A stretch of 64,000 nucleotides of DNA from Pseudooceanicola endophyticus (GCF_018760365.1 NZ_JAHIAB010000006.1:62001-126000), one strand, 5' to 3'. Positions 1 to 8,337 are shown, numbered from the stretch's first letter. Program-made: numbers and translations. Notes: generated from the letters alone by a model not told the origin.

Positions 1-518
1 ACGACACCACGCCGATCGTGCTGATGGGCTACTACAACCCGATCTATTCCCGCGGCGTCGCGCGTTTCCTGGTCGAGGCCAGGGCCGCCGGCATCGACGG
101 GCTGATCGTCGTCGATCTGCCCCCCGAGGAAGATGAAGAGCTCTGCCTGCCCGCCCAGGCCGCCGGCATCAACTTCATCCGCCTGGCGACGCCAACCACC
201 GACGACAAGCGCCTGCCCAAGGTGCTGCAGAACACCTCCGGCTTCGTCTACTACGTCTCGGTCACCGGCATCACCGGCGCCGCCGCGGCCCAGTCCGACG
301 CCATCGCCCCCGAGGTGGCCCGCATCAAGGCGAAGACGGACCTGCCCGTCATCGTCGGCTTCGGCGTGCGCACCCCCGACACGGCCCGCTCCGTCGCCGC
401 CGTCGCCGATGGCTGCGTCGTCGGCTCGGCCATCGTGAATGAAATTGCCCAAGGCAAGTCGAGCGATGAGGTCCTCTCCTTCATCGCCGCCCTCGCCGAA
501 GGCGCCCACAGCGCCTGA
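1..518 (+). CDS. trpA: Tryptophan synthase alpha subunit, C-terminal part (5' end outside window)
   Basis: TrpA cleaves indole-3-glycerol phosphate and channels indole to TrpB in the last step of tryptophan synthesis (cytoplasm). The frame is open from base 3 at the window edge, leaving 171 residues of a family that is usually 260-270 long, so the N-terminal third is outside. Visible family signatures are [12 protein letters not shown] near the start, DLPPEE, the phosphate-loop segment [11 protein letters not shown] and GFGVRTP near the end. A strong terminator-like hairpin with a T run follows about 140 bases downstream, so transcription probably ends before lldD. Its partner gene trpB lies over 5 kb away on the other strand, an unusual split for a two-subunit enzyme. 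Confidence 0.97.
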   Translation, partial: DTTPIVLMGYYNPIYSRGVARFLVEARAAGIDGLIVVDLPPEEDEELCLPAQAAGINFIRLATPTTDDKRLPKVLQNTSGFVYYVSVTGITGAAAAQSDAIAPEVARIKAKTDLPVIVGFGVRTPDTARSVAAVADGCVVGSAIVNEIAQGKSSDEVLSFIAALAEGAHSA

Positions 519-529
519 TGGACCTGGTG

Positions 530-678
530 CGGGGGCTCTGCCCCCGTCTCCTGCGGAGACTCCCCCGGGATATTTACGGCCAGATGATGAAGAGCCGGGG
601 TCCCTGTCATCTGGCCGTAAATATCCCGGAGGGTGAATTGAGCCGCAGGCTCAAGAGGGGGGCAGAGCCCCCCTTTTT
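530..678. repeat. Composite intergenic repeat, symmetric double unit
   Basis: A near-palindromic element built from modules. It starts with a hairpin CGGGGGC-TCT-GCCCCCG (530-546), then a small hairpin GTCTCC-TGC-GGAGAC (546-560). Next comes a core CCCCCGGGATATTT..GGCCAGATGA (562-588), the same core inverted (607-633), a small hairpin GAGCC-GCA-GGCTC (640-652) and a second G/C-run hairpin (657-673). The same core recurs in at least six other intergenic places in this window. It lies between the convergent-side end of trpA and lldD. Function is unknown; its outer arm doubles as a terminator. Confidence 0.85.
656..678 (+). terminator. Rho-independent terminator after trpA
   Basis: A perfect 7-bp stem GGGGGGC / GCCCCCC with an AGA loop is followed directly by five T residues, the classic intrinsic terminator layout. 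It is also the outer right arm of the composite repeat, so the repeat probably supplies the terminator for trpA. Confidence 0.8.
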
Positions 679-727
679 CACGCCCGGACGATGACGCAAG
701 AGCAGCTTGTGAGGCTGACTTCAAATT

Positions 728-744
728 GGTAAAGAATCCTTACC
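728..744. promoter_or_regulatory. Inverted repeat GGTAA-N7-TTACC before lldD (possible operator)
   Basis: A dyad with half-sites GGTAA and TTACC lies 20 bases before the lldD start. A weak promoter-like pair (TTGTGA, 17 bases, TAAAGA) overlaps it. GntR/FadR-type regulators of lactate genes bind sites with GGT and ACC arms, but those normally have shorter spacing, so assignment to a particular regulator is only a guess. Confidence 0.3.
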
Positions 745-763
745 GCTTTTCGAGGAGCCTGCC

Positions 764-1930
764 ATGCCCGTAATCACTTGCATCGACGACCTGAAGCGCC
801 TGCACAAGCGCCGCACCCCGAAGATGTTCTACGATTACGCGGAAAGCGGCTCCTGGACGGAACAGACCTTCCGCGAGAACACCTCGGATTTTGAAAAGAT
901 CCGCCTGCGACAGCGCGTCGCCGTGGACATGTCGAACCGTACCCTTGCCTCGAAGATGATCGGCCAGGACGTCGCCATGCCGGTGGCCCTGGCCCCCGTC
1001 GGGCTGACCGGCATGCAGCGCGCCGATGGCGAGATCAAGGCCGCCCGCGCCGCCGAGGCCTTCGGCGTGCCCTTCACGCTTTCGACCATGTCGATCTGCT
1101 CGATCGAGGACGTGGCCGAGCATACCAGCCGACCCTTCTGGTTCCAGCTTTACACCATGAAGGACCAGGACTACCTGCGGCGGCTGATCCAGCGAGCCAA
1201 GGATGCGAAATGCTCGGCCCTGGTGATCACGCTCGACCTCCAGATCCTGGGTCAGCGTCACAAGGACCTGAAGAACGGCCTGTCGGCACCGCCGAAGCTG
1301 ACCCCTGCCGTGATGGCCGACCTCGCCACCAAGTGGACCTGGGGGCTGGAGATGCTGGCCACCAAGCGCCGCAGCTTCGGCAATATCGTCGGACATGCGC
1401 AGGGCGTCACCGATCCCTCCTCGCTGTTCTCCTGGACGGCCGAGCAGTTCGACCCCCAGCTCGACTGGAAGAAGATCGAGGAGATCAAGGAGCTCTGGGG
1501 CGGCAAGGTGATCCTGAAGGGCATCCTGGATCCGGAAGACGCAAAGATGGCCGCCAAGGTGGGCTGCGACGCGATCCTGGTGTCGAACCACGGCGGGCGG
1601 CAGCTGGACGGCGCGATCAGCACCATCCGGGCGCTGGACCCGATCCTGCAGGCCGTCGGCGGCGAGGTCGAGGTGCATCTCGACAGCGGCATCCGCTCGG
1701 GCCAGGACGTGTTGAAGGCGCTGGCCATGGGCGCCAGCGGCACCTTCATCGGGCGCTCTTTCATCTACGGCTTGGGTGCCAACGGCGAGGACGGCGTGCG
1801 CAGCGCGCTGGAGATCATTGCCAAGGAAATGGACATCTCCATGGCGCTCTGCGGCAAGCGCGACATCAACGAGGTGGACCGCGACTGCCTGCAGATTCCG
1901 GAGGGGTTCTCCGGGCAGTGGCAGGGCTGA
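764..1930 (+). CDS. lldD: FMN-dependent L-lactate dehydrogenase / alpha-hydroxy acid dehydrogenase
   Basis: This 388-residue protein belongs to the FMN-dependent alpha-hydroxy acid oxidase/dehydrogenase family, which oxidises L-lactate to pyruvate and feeds electrons to the quinone pool or another acceptor. Family signatures include FDYAE-like YDYAESGSWTE at the N-terminus, PVALAPVG, the substrate/FMN motif SNHGGRQLD near residue 275 (with the active-site histidine) and DSGIRSGQDV and GRSFIYGLGA in the C-terminal phosphate-binding part. GAGGAG six bases before the ATG supports the start. The gene stands alone with a dyad upstream. Lactate is the best guess for the substrate; mandelate or glycolate relatives cannot be excluded. 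Confidence 0.9.
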   Translation: MPVITCIDDLKRLHKRRTPKMFYDYAESGSWTEQTFRENTSDFEKIRLRQRVAVDMSNRTLASKMIGQDVAMPVALAPVGLTGMQRADGEIKAARAAEAFGVPFTLSTMSICSIEDVAEHTSRPFWFQLYTMKDQDYLRRLIQRAKDAKCSALVITLDLQILGQRHKDLKNGLSAPPKLTPAVMADLATKWTWGLEMLATKRRSFGNIVGHAQGVTDPSSLFSWTAEQFDPQLDWKKIEEIKELWGGKVILKGILDPEDAKMAAKVGCDAILVSNHGGRQLDGAISTIRALDPILQAVGGEVEVHLDSGIRSGQDVLKALAMGASGTFIGRSFIYGLGANGEDGVRSALEIIAKEMDISMALCGKRDINEVDRDCLQIPEGFSGQWQG

Positions 1931-2749
1931 TCAGGCCGGAAAGATCCGGGCCATCTCGGCCTCGAACCGCGCCCAGGTGATCCCGGCGCGGTTCTGCCCG
2001 ACCCCGTGGTAACGCGAGCGGCCACTGCGCGTCGGCAGGCCGGCCCAGATCCCGGCGAGGTTCTCCATGAACTGCGCGCGCGGCAAGCGCCCCTCAAGGA
2101 AATCGGCATAGCCCGCCTGCATCAGCAGAAGGTCCGCCAGCCGGTCCTGCAGGGCCGGATCGAAGACGGCGCGCGGCGGCACCCCCAGCAGCGACAGCAG
2201 CTCTTCCAGGGTCGAGGGGATGAACTGGTAGCGCCCGATCGCGTGATCCTGCCCCGGCGTGGCCGCGATCCAGTGACGGATCTCGGCGATGGTCATGCGG
2301 CTGGGCGGTTTCGGCGGCGGGCGGGTGGCGGAATAGACCACCGCATCATAGCCTTCGGCCCCGGCCTCGACCCGGGCGATGAGGTGGCGCAGCCGTTCCG
2401 CGGGCGACCCCGGCGGCAGCGGCGCAAAGCCCTTGCGGCGGTCCTTCCCGGCGCCCGGGGCCATCGGGGCCGGACGGGGGGCCACCGGCGCGAACAGGCC
2501 GCCGGCCAGGCGCCCGGCAAACAGGCTGCCGGCCTCGCCCGCCTCGGCACGCGCCCCGCCGCGATCCTCCAGCATCCGGGAGGCGCCGCCGATCAGCGGA
2601 GCCGCGACGGTTTCGAGCGGGCGGGCGGCGGGAAGAAGCGCCCCCTCCCCTGCTGCCAGCGGCAGGACGGAGGAGGCGCGGGAGAGGCCCGCGAGCGCGG
2701 CCCAGAGAAGCAGGCCGCACAGCCATGCGGGCATCTGTCGTCGTGTCAT
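1931..2749 (-). CDS. Secreted lysozyme-like protein related to the phage lambda R fold
   Basis: A 272-residue protein starting MTRRQMPAW, with AGAAGG as ribosome site. A hydrophobic signal segment lies at residues 8-25 and is followed by a Pro/Ala/Gly-rich linker. The C-terminal half resembles lambda endolysin/GH104 lytic transglycosylase: a candidate catalytic Glu in IARVEAGAEGYDAV, the GRYQFIPSTLEELLSLLG segment (compare GRYQ in lambda R), and NLAGIWAGLP near the end (compare NIWASLP). The expected role is cutting peptidoglycan in the periplasm. It is not in a phage context and has no holin or spanin neighbour, so a domesticated wall-remodelling enzyme is likely. The coding frame stays open further upstream, but no ribosome site supports a longer form. 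The stop directly abuts the end of lldD. Confidence 0.75.
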   Translation of the reverse strand: MTRRQMPAWLCGLLLWAALAGLSRASSVLPLAAGEGALLPAARPLETVAAPLIGGASRMLEDRGGARAEAGEAGSLFAGRLAGGLFAPVAPRPAPMAPGAGKDRRKGFAPLPPGSPAERLRHLIARVEAGAEGYDAVVYSATRPPPKPPSRMTIAEIRHWIAATPGQDHAIGRYQFIPSTLEELLSLLGVPPRAVFDPALQDRLADLLLMQAGYADFLEGRLPRAQFMENLAGIWAGLPTRSGRSRYHGVGQNRAGITWARFEAEMARIFPA

Positions 2750-2938
2750 TGCAACCTTCTGCCGAATGATCCACGCTCCAGCATCGCGGTCGGAAGTTGA
2801 GATTCGGTTGTTCCGCCCGAATTCCGGGCGCCGCCCCCCTTTTGCCTTTCCTTGCGGTAAGAATCCGTGTAAGCGCGCGTGACTTGAACGCGGGCATACA
2901 GCCTTGGAGGATGCCCGCCCCATTTAGGAGAGACTAAA

Positions 2939-3553
2939 ATGGCTGGAGAAATTCCTGACCTCGTCGCAGAGGTCCGTGCGGGGACGGGCAAGGGCGCCGC
3001 TCGCGCAGCACGTCGTAACGGCATGGTTCCCGGTGTGGTCTACGGCGGCGACGCCGAGCCCCTGGCGATCCAACTGCCCTTCAACGCCCTGCTGAAGAGC
3101 CTGAAGCAAGGCCGCTTCCTGGCGACCCTGTTCAACCTGAAGGTCGAAGGCCAGGAAGACGTTCGCGTCATCTGCCGCAGCGTTCAGCGCGACGTCGTCA
3201 AGGATCTGCCGACCCACGTCGACTTCCTGCGCCTGCGCCGTACCACCCGCGTTAACCTGCACATCCCCGTCGAGTTCATCAACCACGCGGCCGCCCCCGG
3301 CCTGAAGCGTGGCGGTGTGCTGACCGTGGTGCGCGCCGACGTCGACCTGTCGGTCGTGGCCGGTGACATCCCCGAGCACATCTACGTCGACCTGACCGGC
3401 AAGCAGATCGGTGACACCATCACCATCTCCCAGGTCGAGCTGCCGGAAGGCGTCAAGCCGACCATCGAGCGCGACTTCGTGATCGCCAACATCACCGCGC
3501 CGTCGGGCCTGCAGGCATCTGCGGAAGACGAAGCCGAGGGCGAAGAGGCCTGA
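2939..3553 (+). CDS. rplY: Large-subunit ribosomal protein bL25 (CTC/TL5 family)
   Basis: At 204 residues this is the long CTC/TL5 form of bL25: an N-terminal 5S-rRNA-binding domain (residues 1-95, beginning [19 protein letters not shown]) and a C-terminal beta domain (IPVEFINH..., [15 protein letters not shown]). An acidic tail [10 protein letters not shown] ends the protein. The ATG follows AGGAGAGAC. It sits upstream of pth, a common bacterial pairing of a ribosomal protein with the peptidyl-tRNA rescue hydrolase, although a terminator-like hairpin separates the two here. Confidence 0.97.
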   Translation: MAGEIPDLVAEVRAGTGKGAARAARRNGMVPGVVYGGDAEPLAIQLPFNALLKSLKQGRFLATLFNLKVEGQEDVRVICRSVQRDVVKDLPTHVDFLRLRRTTRVNLHIPVEFINHAAAPGLKRGGVLTVVRADVDLSVVAGDIPEHIYVDLTGKQIGDTITISQVELPEGVKPTIERDFVIANITAPSGLQASAEDEAEGEEA

Positions 3554-3580
3554 GGCCCCTTCCCTTTCGGGATGCATTCA

Positions 3581-3614
3581 GACGGCCTCCGGCATCCGCC
3601 GGGGGCCGTTTTCG
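3581..3614 (+). terminator. Terminator after rplY
   Basis: A 12-bp stem (ACGGCCTCCGGC pairing with GCCGGGGGCCGT, one G-U pair), loop ATCC, followed by TTTTCG. It should end most rplY transcripts before pth. Confidence 0.8.
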
Positions 3615-3676
3615 TTGCGCGGCTGGACCCTGCGGGCGTTCCCCGCTAGGTCAGGGGCAATCACGCGGAGGTCGTC

Positions 3677-4411
3677 ATGCTGCTTTTCACTGGTCTCGGG
3701 AATCCCGGCGCGAAATATGCCGGCAACCGCCACAACATCGGTTTCATGGCGCTGGACCGGATCGCCGAGGATCATGGCTTTTCGCCCTGGCGGGCGAAAT
3801 TCCAGGGCGAGGTCGCCGAGGGGCGGCTGGGCAGCCAGAAGGTGCTGCTGCTGAAACCCATGACCTACATGAACAATTCGGGCCAGTCGGTGGGCGAGGC
3901 GCTGCGGTTCTGGAAACTGGGCCCCGACGCGCTGACGGTCTTCCACGACGAGCTGGACCTGGCGCCGGGCAAGTGCCGCGTCAAGCAGGGCGGCGGCCAT
4001 GCGGGCCATAACGGACTGCGATCCATCCACCAGCATGTCGGCGCCGAGTACCAGCGGGTGCGCCTGGGCATCGGCCATCCCGGCCACAAGGACCGGGTCG
4101 CAGGCTATGTGCTGGCCGATTTCGCCAAGGCCGAGCAGGACTGGCTGGATGACCTGCTGCGCGGCATCTCGGACGGGGCGGCGGCCCTGGCCGCAGGTGA
4201 TGCCGGCAAGTTCCAGAATGCCGTGGCGCTGCGGGTGAACCCGCCGCGCAGCTCCGGCGGGGCCGGCGGACCGAGCGGCGGACCCAACGGGGGAACGGCC
4301 AAGGGTCCGCAAGCGGGTCCCGCGAAGCCGCCGAAACCGGACGCGGCGCCGAAACAGGCGACCGAGGACACCCGATCGCCGCTGGAAAGGCTGCGCGACT
4401 GGTTCAGCTGA
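3677..4411 (+). CDS. pth: Peptidyl-tRNA hydrolase with low-complexity C-terminal tail
   Basis: Pth releases the peptide from prematurely dropped peptidyl-tRNA. The 244-residue product has the full catalytic domain: [18 protein letters not shown] with the catalytic His near residue 19, [13 protein letters not shown], the HDELDL motif with the catalytic Asp, and [12 protein letters not shown]. The usual length is about 185-200 residues. The last 50 or so residues are an added Gly/Pro/Lys/Ala-rich tail ending LERLRDWFS, probably disordered with a short amphipathic end. The tail follows the normal end of the domain and has the same base composition as the rest, so I treat it as real. Confidence 0.97.
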   Translation: MLLFTGLGNPGAKYAGNRHNIGFMALDRIAEDHGFSPWRAKFQGEVAEGRLGSQKVLLLKPMTYMNNSGQSVGEALRFWKLGPDALTVFHDELDLAPGKCRVKQGGGHAGHNGLRSIHQHVGAEYQRVRLGIGHPGHKDRVAGYVLADFAKAEQDWLDDLLRGISDGAAALAAGDAGKFQNAVALRVNPPRSSGGAGGPSGGPNGGTAKGPQAGPAKPPKPDAAPKQATEDTRSPLERLRDWFS

Positions 4412-4491
4412 AAGGTCGCGGGCAGTGGCCTCGTGATTTCCGCAGCTTTATGATAGGCTTCGGGGACGCGGACCAGCGAGGAGCCATTGCC

Positions 4492-4893
4492 ATGATCCCA
4501 AGAGCCCCCTCCGTCAACGTGCTGGGCACGGAGCTGGAAGCCTGTTCCCGGGACCCGGTGACCGGCTTTTTCCGGGACGGGCACTGCAACACCTGCGCCC
4601 AGGATACCGGCAGCCACACCGTCTGCGCGGTGATGACGGACGAGTTCCTGGCCTTCTCGAAATATGTCGGCAACGACCTGAGCACGCCGCGCCCCGAGTA
4701 CCAGTTCCAGGGGCTGAAATCCGGCGACCGCTGGTGCCTCTGCGCCGCGCGCTTCCTGCAGGCCCATGACGAGGGTTGCGCGCCGCTGGTGCGGCTGGCC
4801 GCAACCCATGCCCGGGCGCTGGAAGTGGTGCCCATGGAGGTGCTGGCACTCTATTCCGAGGACCCGGCCCAGGGGGGCGCGCGGGAGGGCTGA
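4492..4893 (+). CDS. DUF2237 family protein
   Basis: A small (133-residue) cytoplasmic protein of the DUF2237 family. The conserved landmarks are NVLGTELEACSRDPVTGF, the Cys-containing DGHCNTCAQD, HTVCAVMT, the strongly conserved GNDLSTPRPEY and GDRWCLCAARF. I place the start at MIPRAPS, preceded by GCGAGGAGCC; an in-frame ATG 14 codons upstream has no ribosome site. Family function is not known. The repeated conserved cysteines suggest metal or redox chemistry, which is inference only. Confidence 0.85.
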   Translation: MIPRAPSVNVLGTELEACSRDPVTGFFRDGHCNTCAQDTGSHTVCAVMTDEFLAFSKYVGNDLSTPRPEYQFQGLKSGDRWCLCAARFLQAHDEGCAPLVRLAATHARALEVVPMEVLALYSEDPAQGGAREG

Positions 4894-4946
4894 GGGGGGA
4901 GCCGTCGGCCGGGTTGGATAGGATCGGGATCGGGATCGAGCGTTCA

Positions 4947-5020
4947 GGGGGCGCCGCCCCCTCTTGCGCCCGGGCGGGCGCAATTCACCCCCGGGATATT
5001 TCCGGCCAGATGAGAGAGCG
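4947..5020. repeat. Composite intergenic repeat, single unit
   Basis: Same modular order as the other copies: hairpin GGGGGC-GCC-GCCCCC (4947-4961), second hairpin TTGCGCCC-GGGC-GGGCGCAA (4964-4983), then the core CCCCCGGGATATTTCC followed by GGCCAGATGA. It separates the convergent DUF2237 and ion-channel genes, where it could end transcription from either side. Confidence 0.8.
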
Positions 5021-5028
5021 CCGCGGGC

Positions 5029-5790
5029 TCAGCTGGTGCCCTCGGTGCGAATATGCAGCGTGGCGCCGCAATGCTTGCAATGCACCGCATCTGCATCATG
5101 CAGCACCAGGCCGCAGACCTCGCATTCCTCGCGGACCTTGACCGGGCGGATCACCACCTGGACCAGGCGCAGGAACAGCGTGACGCCGAAGATCATCACC
5201 GCCACCGACAGAAGATGCCCGCCGGAGCCCTTCAGGGTGATGTCGCCGAAGCCCGTGGTGGTGAGCGTGGTGACCGTGAAATAGAGCGCGTCGGCATAGT
5301 TGCGGATATCGGGGTTCACGCGCTCCTGCGTGGCATAGATGAGCCCGGTCATGATGAAGAGGAAGACACCGAGGTTCACCGTGGCCTGGATGACATCCTC
5401 GTTCTCGCGGAAGAAGCGGAAGTCCTGGCGCAGCCGCGCCAGCAGCTGGTAGCTGCGCAGCAGGCGCAGCGTGCGCAGCACCCTGAGGAAGCCCAGGGCA
5501 TCGCCCGTCACCGGCGCCAGGAAGGAGAGGATCGAGACCAGATCCGCCAGCGTTGCGGGGCGGATCAGGAAGCGCAGGCGGCGCGGCTCGATTGCGAAGC
5601 GGGCCAGGACATCGGCCAGGATCAGAAGGCCGAGGACCAGGTCCGCGGTCTCCATCCAGGGCGCGCGCGGGAAGAAGGAGGTGACGATGACGAAGAGCAC
5701 CGTCGCCAGATCGAAGGCCAGCAGGGCATAGCGGAAGCGGTGCCCCCGGACGGTGTCGCCTTCGTAGAGCGCGTGAAGCGTCTTGCGCAT
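5029..5790 (-). CDS. Voltage-gated-type ion channel with C-terminal zinc ribbon
   Basis: A 253-residue membrane protein starting MRKTLHALYEGD, after AGAGAGGGACCC. It follows the six-helix voltage-gated channel plan: helices at about 20-40, 48-66 and 82-95, and an S4-like segment with arginines spaced by three (FLRVLRTLRLLR, residues 101-112). Helices near 138-152 and 193-213 flank a pore loop with filter TTTGFGD (177-183), typical of K+-selective or related cation channels. After the last helix come two Cys-x2-Cys pairs (C223/C226 and C238/C241), a cytoplasmic zinc-ribbon signature. That ribbon is unusual for a prokaryotic K+ channel and may sense metal or redox state. Ion selectivity cannot be proved from sequence. 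Confidence 0.85.
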   Translation of the reverse strand: MRKTLHALYEGDTVRGHRFRYALLAFDLATVLFVIVTSFFPRAPWMETADLVLGLLILADVLARFAIEPRRLRFLIRPATLADLVSILSFLAPVTGDALGFLRVLRTLRLLRSYQLLARLRQDFRFFRENEDVIQATVNLGVFLFIMTGLIYATQERVNPDIRNYADALYFTVTTLTTTGFGDITLKGSGGHLLSVAVMIFGVTLFLRLVQVVIRPVKVREECEVCGLVLHDADAVHCKHCGATLHIRTEGTS

Positions 5791-5818
5791 GGGTCCCTCT
5801 CTCTTCCGGATATGCGAA

Positions 5819-5840
5819 GGGCCCCGGCGATGCGGGGCCC
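5819..5840 (-). terminator. Probable terminator after trpB
   Basis: An 8-bp GGGCCCCG / CGGGGCCC stem with a 6-base loop lies between the trpB stop and the channel gene. Only a weak TTC follows on the trpB strand, so efficiency is uncertain. Confidence 0.5.
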
Positions 5841-5863
5841 CTGAAGCGGTTCGCGATGGCCCG

Positions 5864-7126
5864 TTACTCGGCGGTGCGCCCTTCCGAGGCCATGCCGGTG
5901 TCGCCCATGTCGAAGCCGAGGTATTTCGCCACGGTGAAGACATCCTTGTCGCCGCGCCCGCACATGTTCATGACGATGATGTGGTCCTTGGGCAGGGTCG
6001 GTGCGATCTTGATCACATGGGCCAGCGCATGGGAGGGCTCCAGCGCGGGGATGATGCCTTCGGTGCGGCAGGAGACCTGGAAGGCCTCGAGCGCCTCCTT
6101 GTCGGTGATCGAGACATATTCCGCGCGGCCCACGTCATGCAGCCAGGCGTGTTCCGGGCCGATGCCGGGATAGTCGAGACCCGCCGAGATCGAGGAGCCT
6201 TCGAGGATCTGGCCGTCTTCGTCCTGCAGCAGATAGGTGCGGTTACCGTGCAGCACGCCGGGGCGCCCGCCGGTCAGAGAAGCGCAGTGTTCCATCTTCT
6301 CGTCCACGCCCTTGCCGCCGGCCTCGACGCCGATGATGCGGACGGAGGGGTCGTTCAGGAACGGGTAGAACAGGCCGATGGCATTGGAGCCCCCGCCGAT
6401 CGCCGCGATCACCGTGTCGGGAAGACGGCCCTCGCCCTCCTGCTCGGCGAGCTGCCAGCGGACTTCCTTGCCGATGATCGACTGGAAATCGCGCACCATC
6501 GCCGGATAGGGATGCGGCCCGGCGGCGGTGCCGATGCAGTAGAAGGTGTCCTGCACGTTGGTCACCCAGTCGCGCAGCGCGTCGTTCATCGCATCCTTCA
6601 GGGTGCCGCGACCGGAGCGCACGGGGATCACCTCGGCGCCCAGAAGGCGCATGCGGAAGACGTTGGGGGCCTGGCGTTCCACGTCGTGGGCGCCCATGTA
6701 GACCACGCATTTCAGGCCGAACTTGGCGCAGACGGTGGCGGTGGCCACGCCGTGCTGGCCGGCGCCGGTTTCCGCCAGGATCCGGGTCTTGCCCATGCGG
6801 CGCGCCAGGATGATCTGGCCCAGCACGTTGTTGATCTTGTGGGCGCCGGTGTGGTTGAGTTCATCGCGCTTGAAGTAGATCTTGGCGCCGCCCAGCTCTT
6901 CTGTCAGGCGGGGCGCGAAGTAGAGCGGGCTGGGGCGACCGACATAGTGCTTCCAGAGGTCGTCCATCTCGGCCCAGAAGGTCGGGTCGGTCTTCGCCTT
7001 CTCGTATTCCGCCTCCAGATCCAGGATCAGCGGCATCAGGGTTTCGGACACGAACCGTCCGCCGAAGGTGCCGAAACGCCCCTTCTCGTCCGGGCCGGTC
7101 ATGAAGCTGTTGAAGAGATCATCCAT
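5864..7126 (-). CDS. trpB: Tryptophan synthase beta subunit
   Basis: TrpB is a PLP enzyme that condenses indole with serine to tryptophan. The 420-residue product starts [19 protein letters not shown] after AGGAGG. It carries [16 protein letters not shown], the PLP lysine in HTGAHKIN, the [10 protein letters not shown] segment, and GGGSNAIG, which holds the PLP phosphate. Length and motifs are those of a standard TrpB1. It lies downstream of trpF on the same strand, but about 160 bases and a composite repeat with terminator-like hairpins separate the two. trpA is not adjacent. Confidence 0.98.
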   Translation of the reverse strand: MDDLFNSFMTGPDEKGRFGTFGGRFVSETLMPLILDLEAEYEKAKTDPTFWAEMDDLWKHYVGRPSPLYFAPRLTEELGGAKIYFKRDELNHTGAHKINNVLGQIILARRMGKTRILAETGAGQHGVATATVCAKFGLKCVVYMGAHDVERQAPNVFRMRLLGAEVIPVRSGRGTLKDAMNDALRDWVTNVQDTFYCIGTAAGPHPYPAMVRDFQSIIGKEVRWQLAEQEGEGRLPDTVIAAIGGGSNAIGLFYPFLNDPSVRIIGVEAGGKGVDEKMEHCASLTGGRPGVLHGNRTYLLQDEDGQILEGSSISAGLDYPGIGPEHAWLHDVGRAEYVSITDKEALEAFQVSCRTEGIIPALEPSHALAHVIKIAPTLPKDHIIVMNMCGRGDKDVFTVAKYLGFDMGDTGMASEGRTAE

Positions 7127-7222
7127 GGGGGCCTCCTGCGCGCGATGGTGGGCCAGCTGTAGCGTCCCGGGGGGGGATGGGCAAGCTTTCGGGGGGAGGG
7201 AGAGGACCGGGAGGCGCCACAA

Positions 7223-7287
7223 GGGGGGCGCTGCCCCCGTCGCGGCTGTGCCGCGCCTCCCCCGGCATATTTGCGGAAAGATGAAGG
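7223..7287. repeat. Composite intergenic repeat, CATATTT core variant
   Basis: Hairpin GGGGGC-GCT-GCCCCC (7224-7238), hairpin CGCGGC-TGT-GCCGCG (7241-7255) and a core CCCCCGGCATATTTGC followed by GGAAAGATGAAG. It is the same architecture as the GGGATATTT copies, with a diverged core that matches the copy near 30010. It lies between trpF and trpB; read on their strand the G/C hairpin is followed by TTGT and may attenuate read-through into trpB. Confidence 0.75.
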
Positions 7288-7289
7288 GA

Positions 7290-7991
7290 TCAGAGCCGCG
7301 GGGGCCGGGGCGCCGTCGCGGCACTGACGAAGGCGCGGATCGTGTCCGGAGCCTTGCGGCCCGGCGCGCTTTCGACGCCGGAGGAGACATCGACCTGGGT
7401 GGCGCCGGTCAGGCGGATCGCCTCGGCCACGTTCTCGGGGGTGAGGCCCCCGGCCAGCATCCAGGGCTTGCTCCAGCGGTAGCCGGCCAGCAGGCGCCAG
7501 TCGAAGGCCAGGCCGTTGCCGCCGGGCAGGTCGGCATGTTTCGGCGGTTTCGCATCGACCAGCAGCTGGTCGGCAACCTTCGCATAGGCGTCGAGCTGGG
7601 CCAGGTCCTCGGCATCGGCGATGCCCACGGCCTTCATCACCGGCAGGCCGGTGCGGGCGCGGATCTCGGCCACGCGCGCGGGGGTTTCCTGGCCGTGCAG
7701 CTGGATCATGTCGAGCGGCACCTGGTCATGCACCGCATCCAGCAGCGCATCGCCCGGGTTCACCAGCAGCGCGACCTTGGCAAGGCCCGGCGGGGCTTCC
7801 AGCGCCAGGGCGCGGGCGGTGTCGATGGAGATGTTGCGCGGGCTTTTCGGGAAGAACACAAGGCCCATGTAGGCCGCCCCGGAGGCCGCCACGGCGGCGA
7901 CATCCTCGGGGCGGGTCAGGCCGCAGATCTTCACGCGGACCGTGGCGCCGGCCTTCGGGGCCGACGGCGCGGGATCGACAAGGACCGGCAT
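7290..7991 (-). CDS. trpF: Phosphoribosylanthranilate isomerase
   Basis: TrpF carries out the Amadori rearrangement in tryptophan synthesis. The 233-residue sequence shows [12 protein letters not shown] with the catalytic Cys, [16 protein letters not shown], the catalytic-Asp segment LLVDAKPPK and AGGLTPENV near the C-terminus, all classic TrpF marks. The N-terminal 17 residues before VRVKICGLT are extra relative to many homologues, so a start a little further in is possible. The first ATG lies 4 bases after the lapA stop, which points to translational coupling rather than an independent ribosome site. Confidence 0.97.
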   Translation of the reverse strand: MPVLVDPAPSAPKAGATVRVKICGLTRPEDVAAVAASGAAYMGLVFFPKSPRNISIDTARALALEAPPGLAKVALLVNPGDALLDAVHDQVPLDMIQLHGQETPARVAEIRARTGLPVMKAVGIADAEDLAQLDAYAKVADQLLVDAKPPKHADLPGGNGLAFDWRLLAGYRWSKPWMLAGGLTPENVAEAIRLTGATQVDVSSGVESAPGRKAPDTIRAFVSAATAPRPPRL

Positions 7992-7995
7992 GGCG

Positions 7996-8337
7996 TCAGT
8001 CGAGCAGGGCCAGGACGTCGTCCTTGCCCTTGTGCTTCTCGCCCTTCAGGCGGCGCACCTCGCGCTGCAACTTGTTGGCTTCCTTGCCCTGGCGGCGGGC
8101 CTCGACGCGGTGCTTATGCTCGCGCATCCATTCCCAGAAGAAGCCGATCAGCAGGCCGACGATGATGCTGAGCACGATCACCACGAAAAGCGGCAGGTTG
8201 ATCGACTGGTTCAGCCCGATGATGTCCGCCAGCCCCTGCGGCAGCAGGGTCAGCGTCACCATCTGGCGGTTGCCGAGGGCGATCGAGATCAGGACGATGG
8301 CCAGAACGGCCATGAAGGCGGCACGAATGTATTTCAT
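7996..8337 (-). CDS. lapA: LapA-domain (DUF1049) inner-membrane protein
   Basis: This 113-residue protein has two membrane helices (about 5-22 and 45-68) and a basic, charged cytoplasmic tail rich in Lys/Arg/Glu ([20 protein letters not shown]). That is the LapA/YciS plan. In gamma-proteobacteria LapA works with LapB in lipopolysaccharide regulation; whether that holds here is inference. Its start overlaps the ihfB stop by one base (TGATG), so the two are coupled. The order ihfB-lapA-trpF is typical of this family of bacteria. Confidence 0.85.
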   Translation of the reverse strand: MKYIRAAFMAVLAIVLISIALGNRQMVTLTLLPQGLADIIGLNQSINLPLFVVIVLSIIVGLLIGFFWEWMREHKHRVEARRQGKEANKLQREVRRLKGEKHKGKDDVLALLD

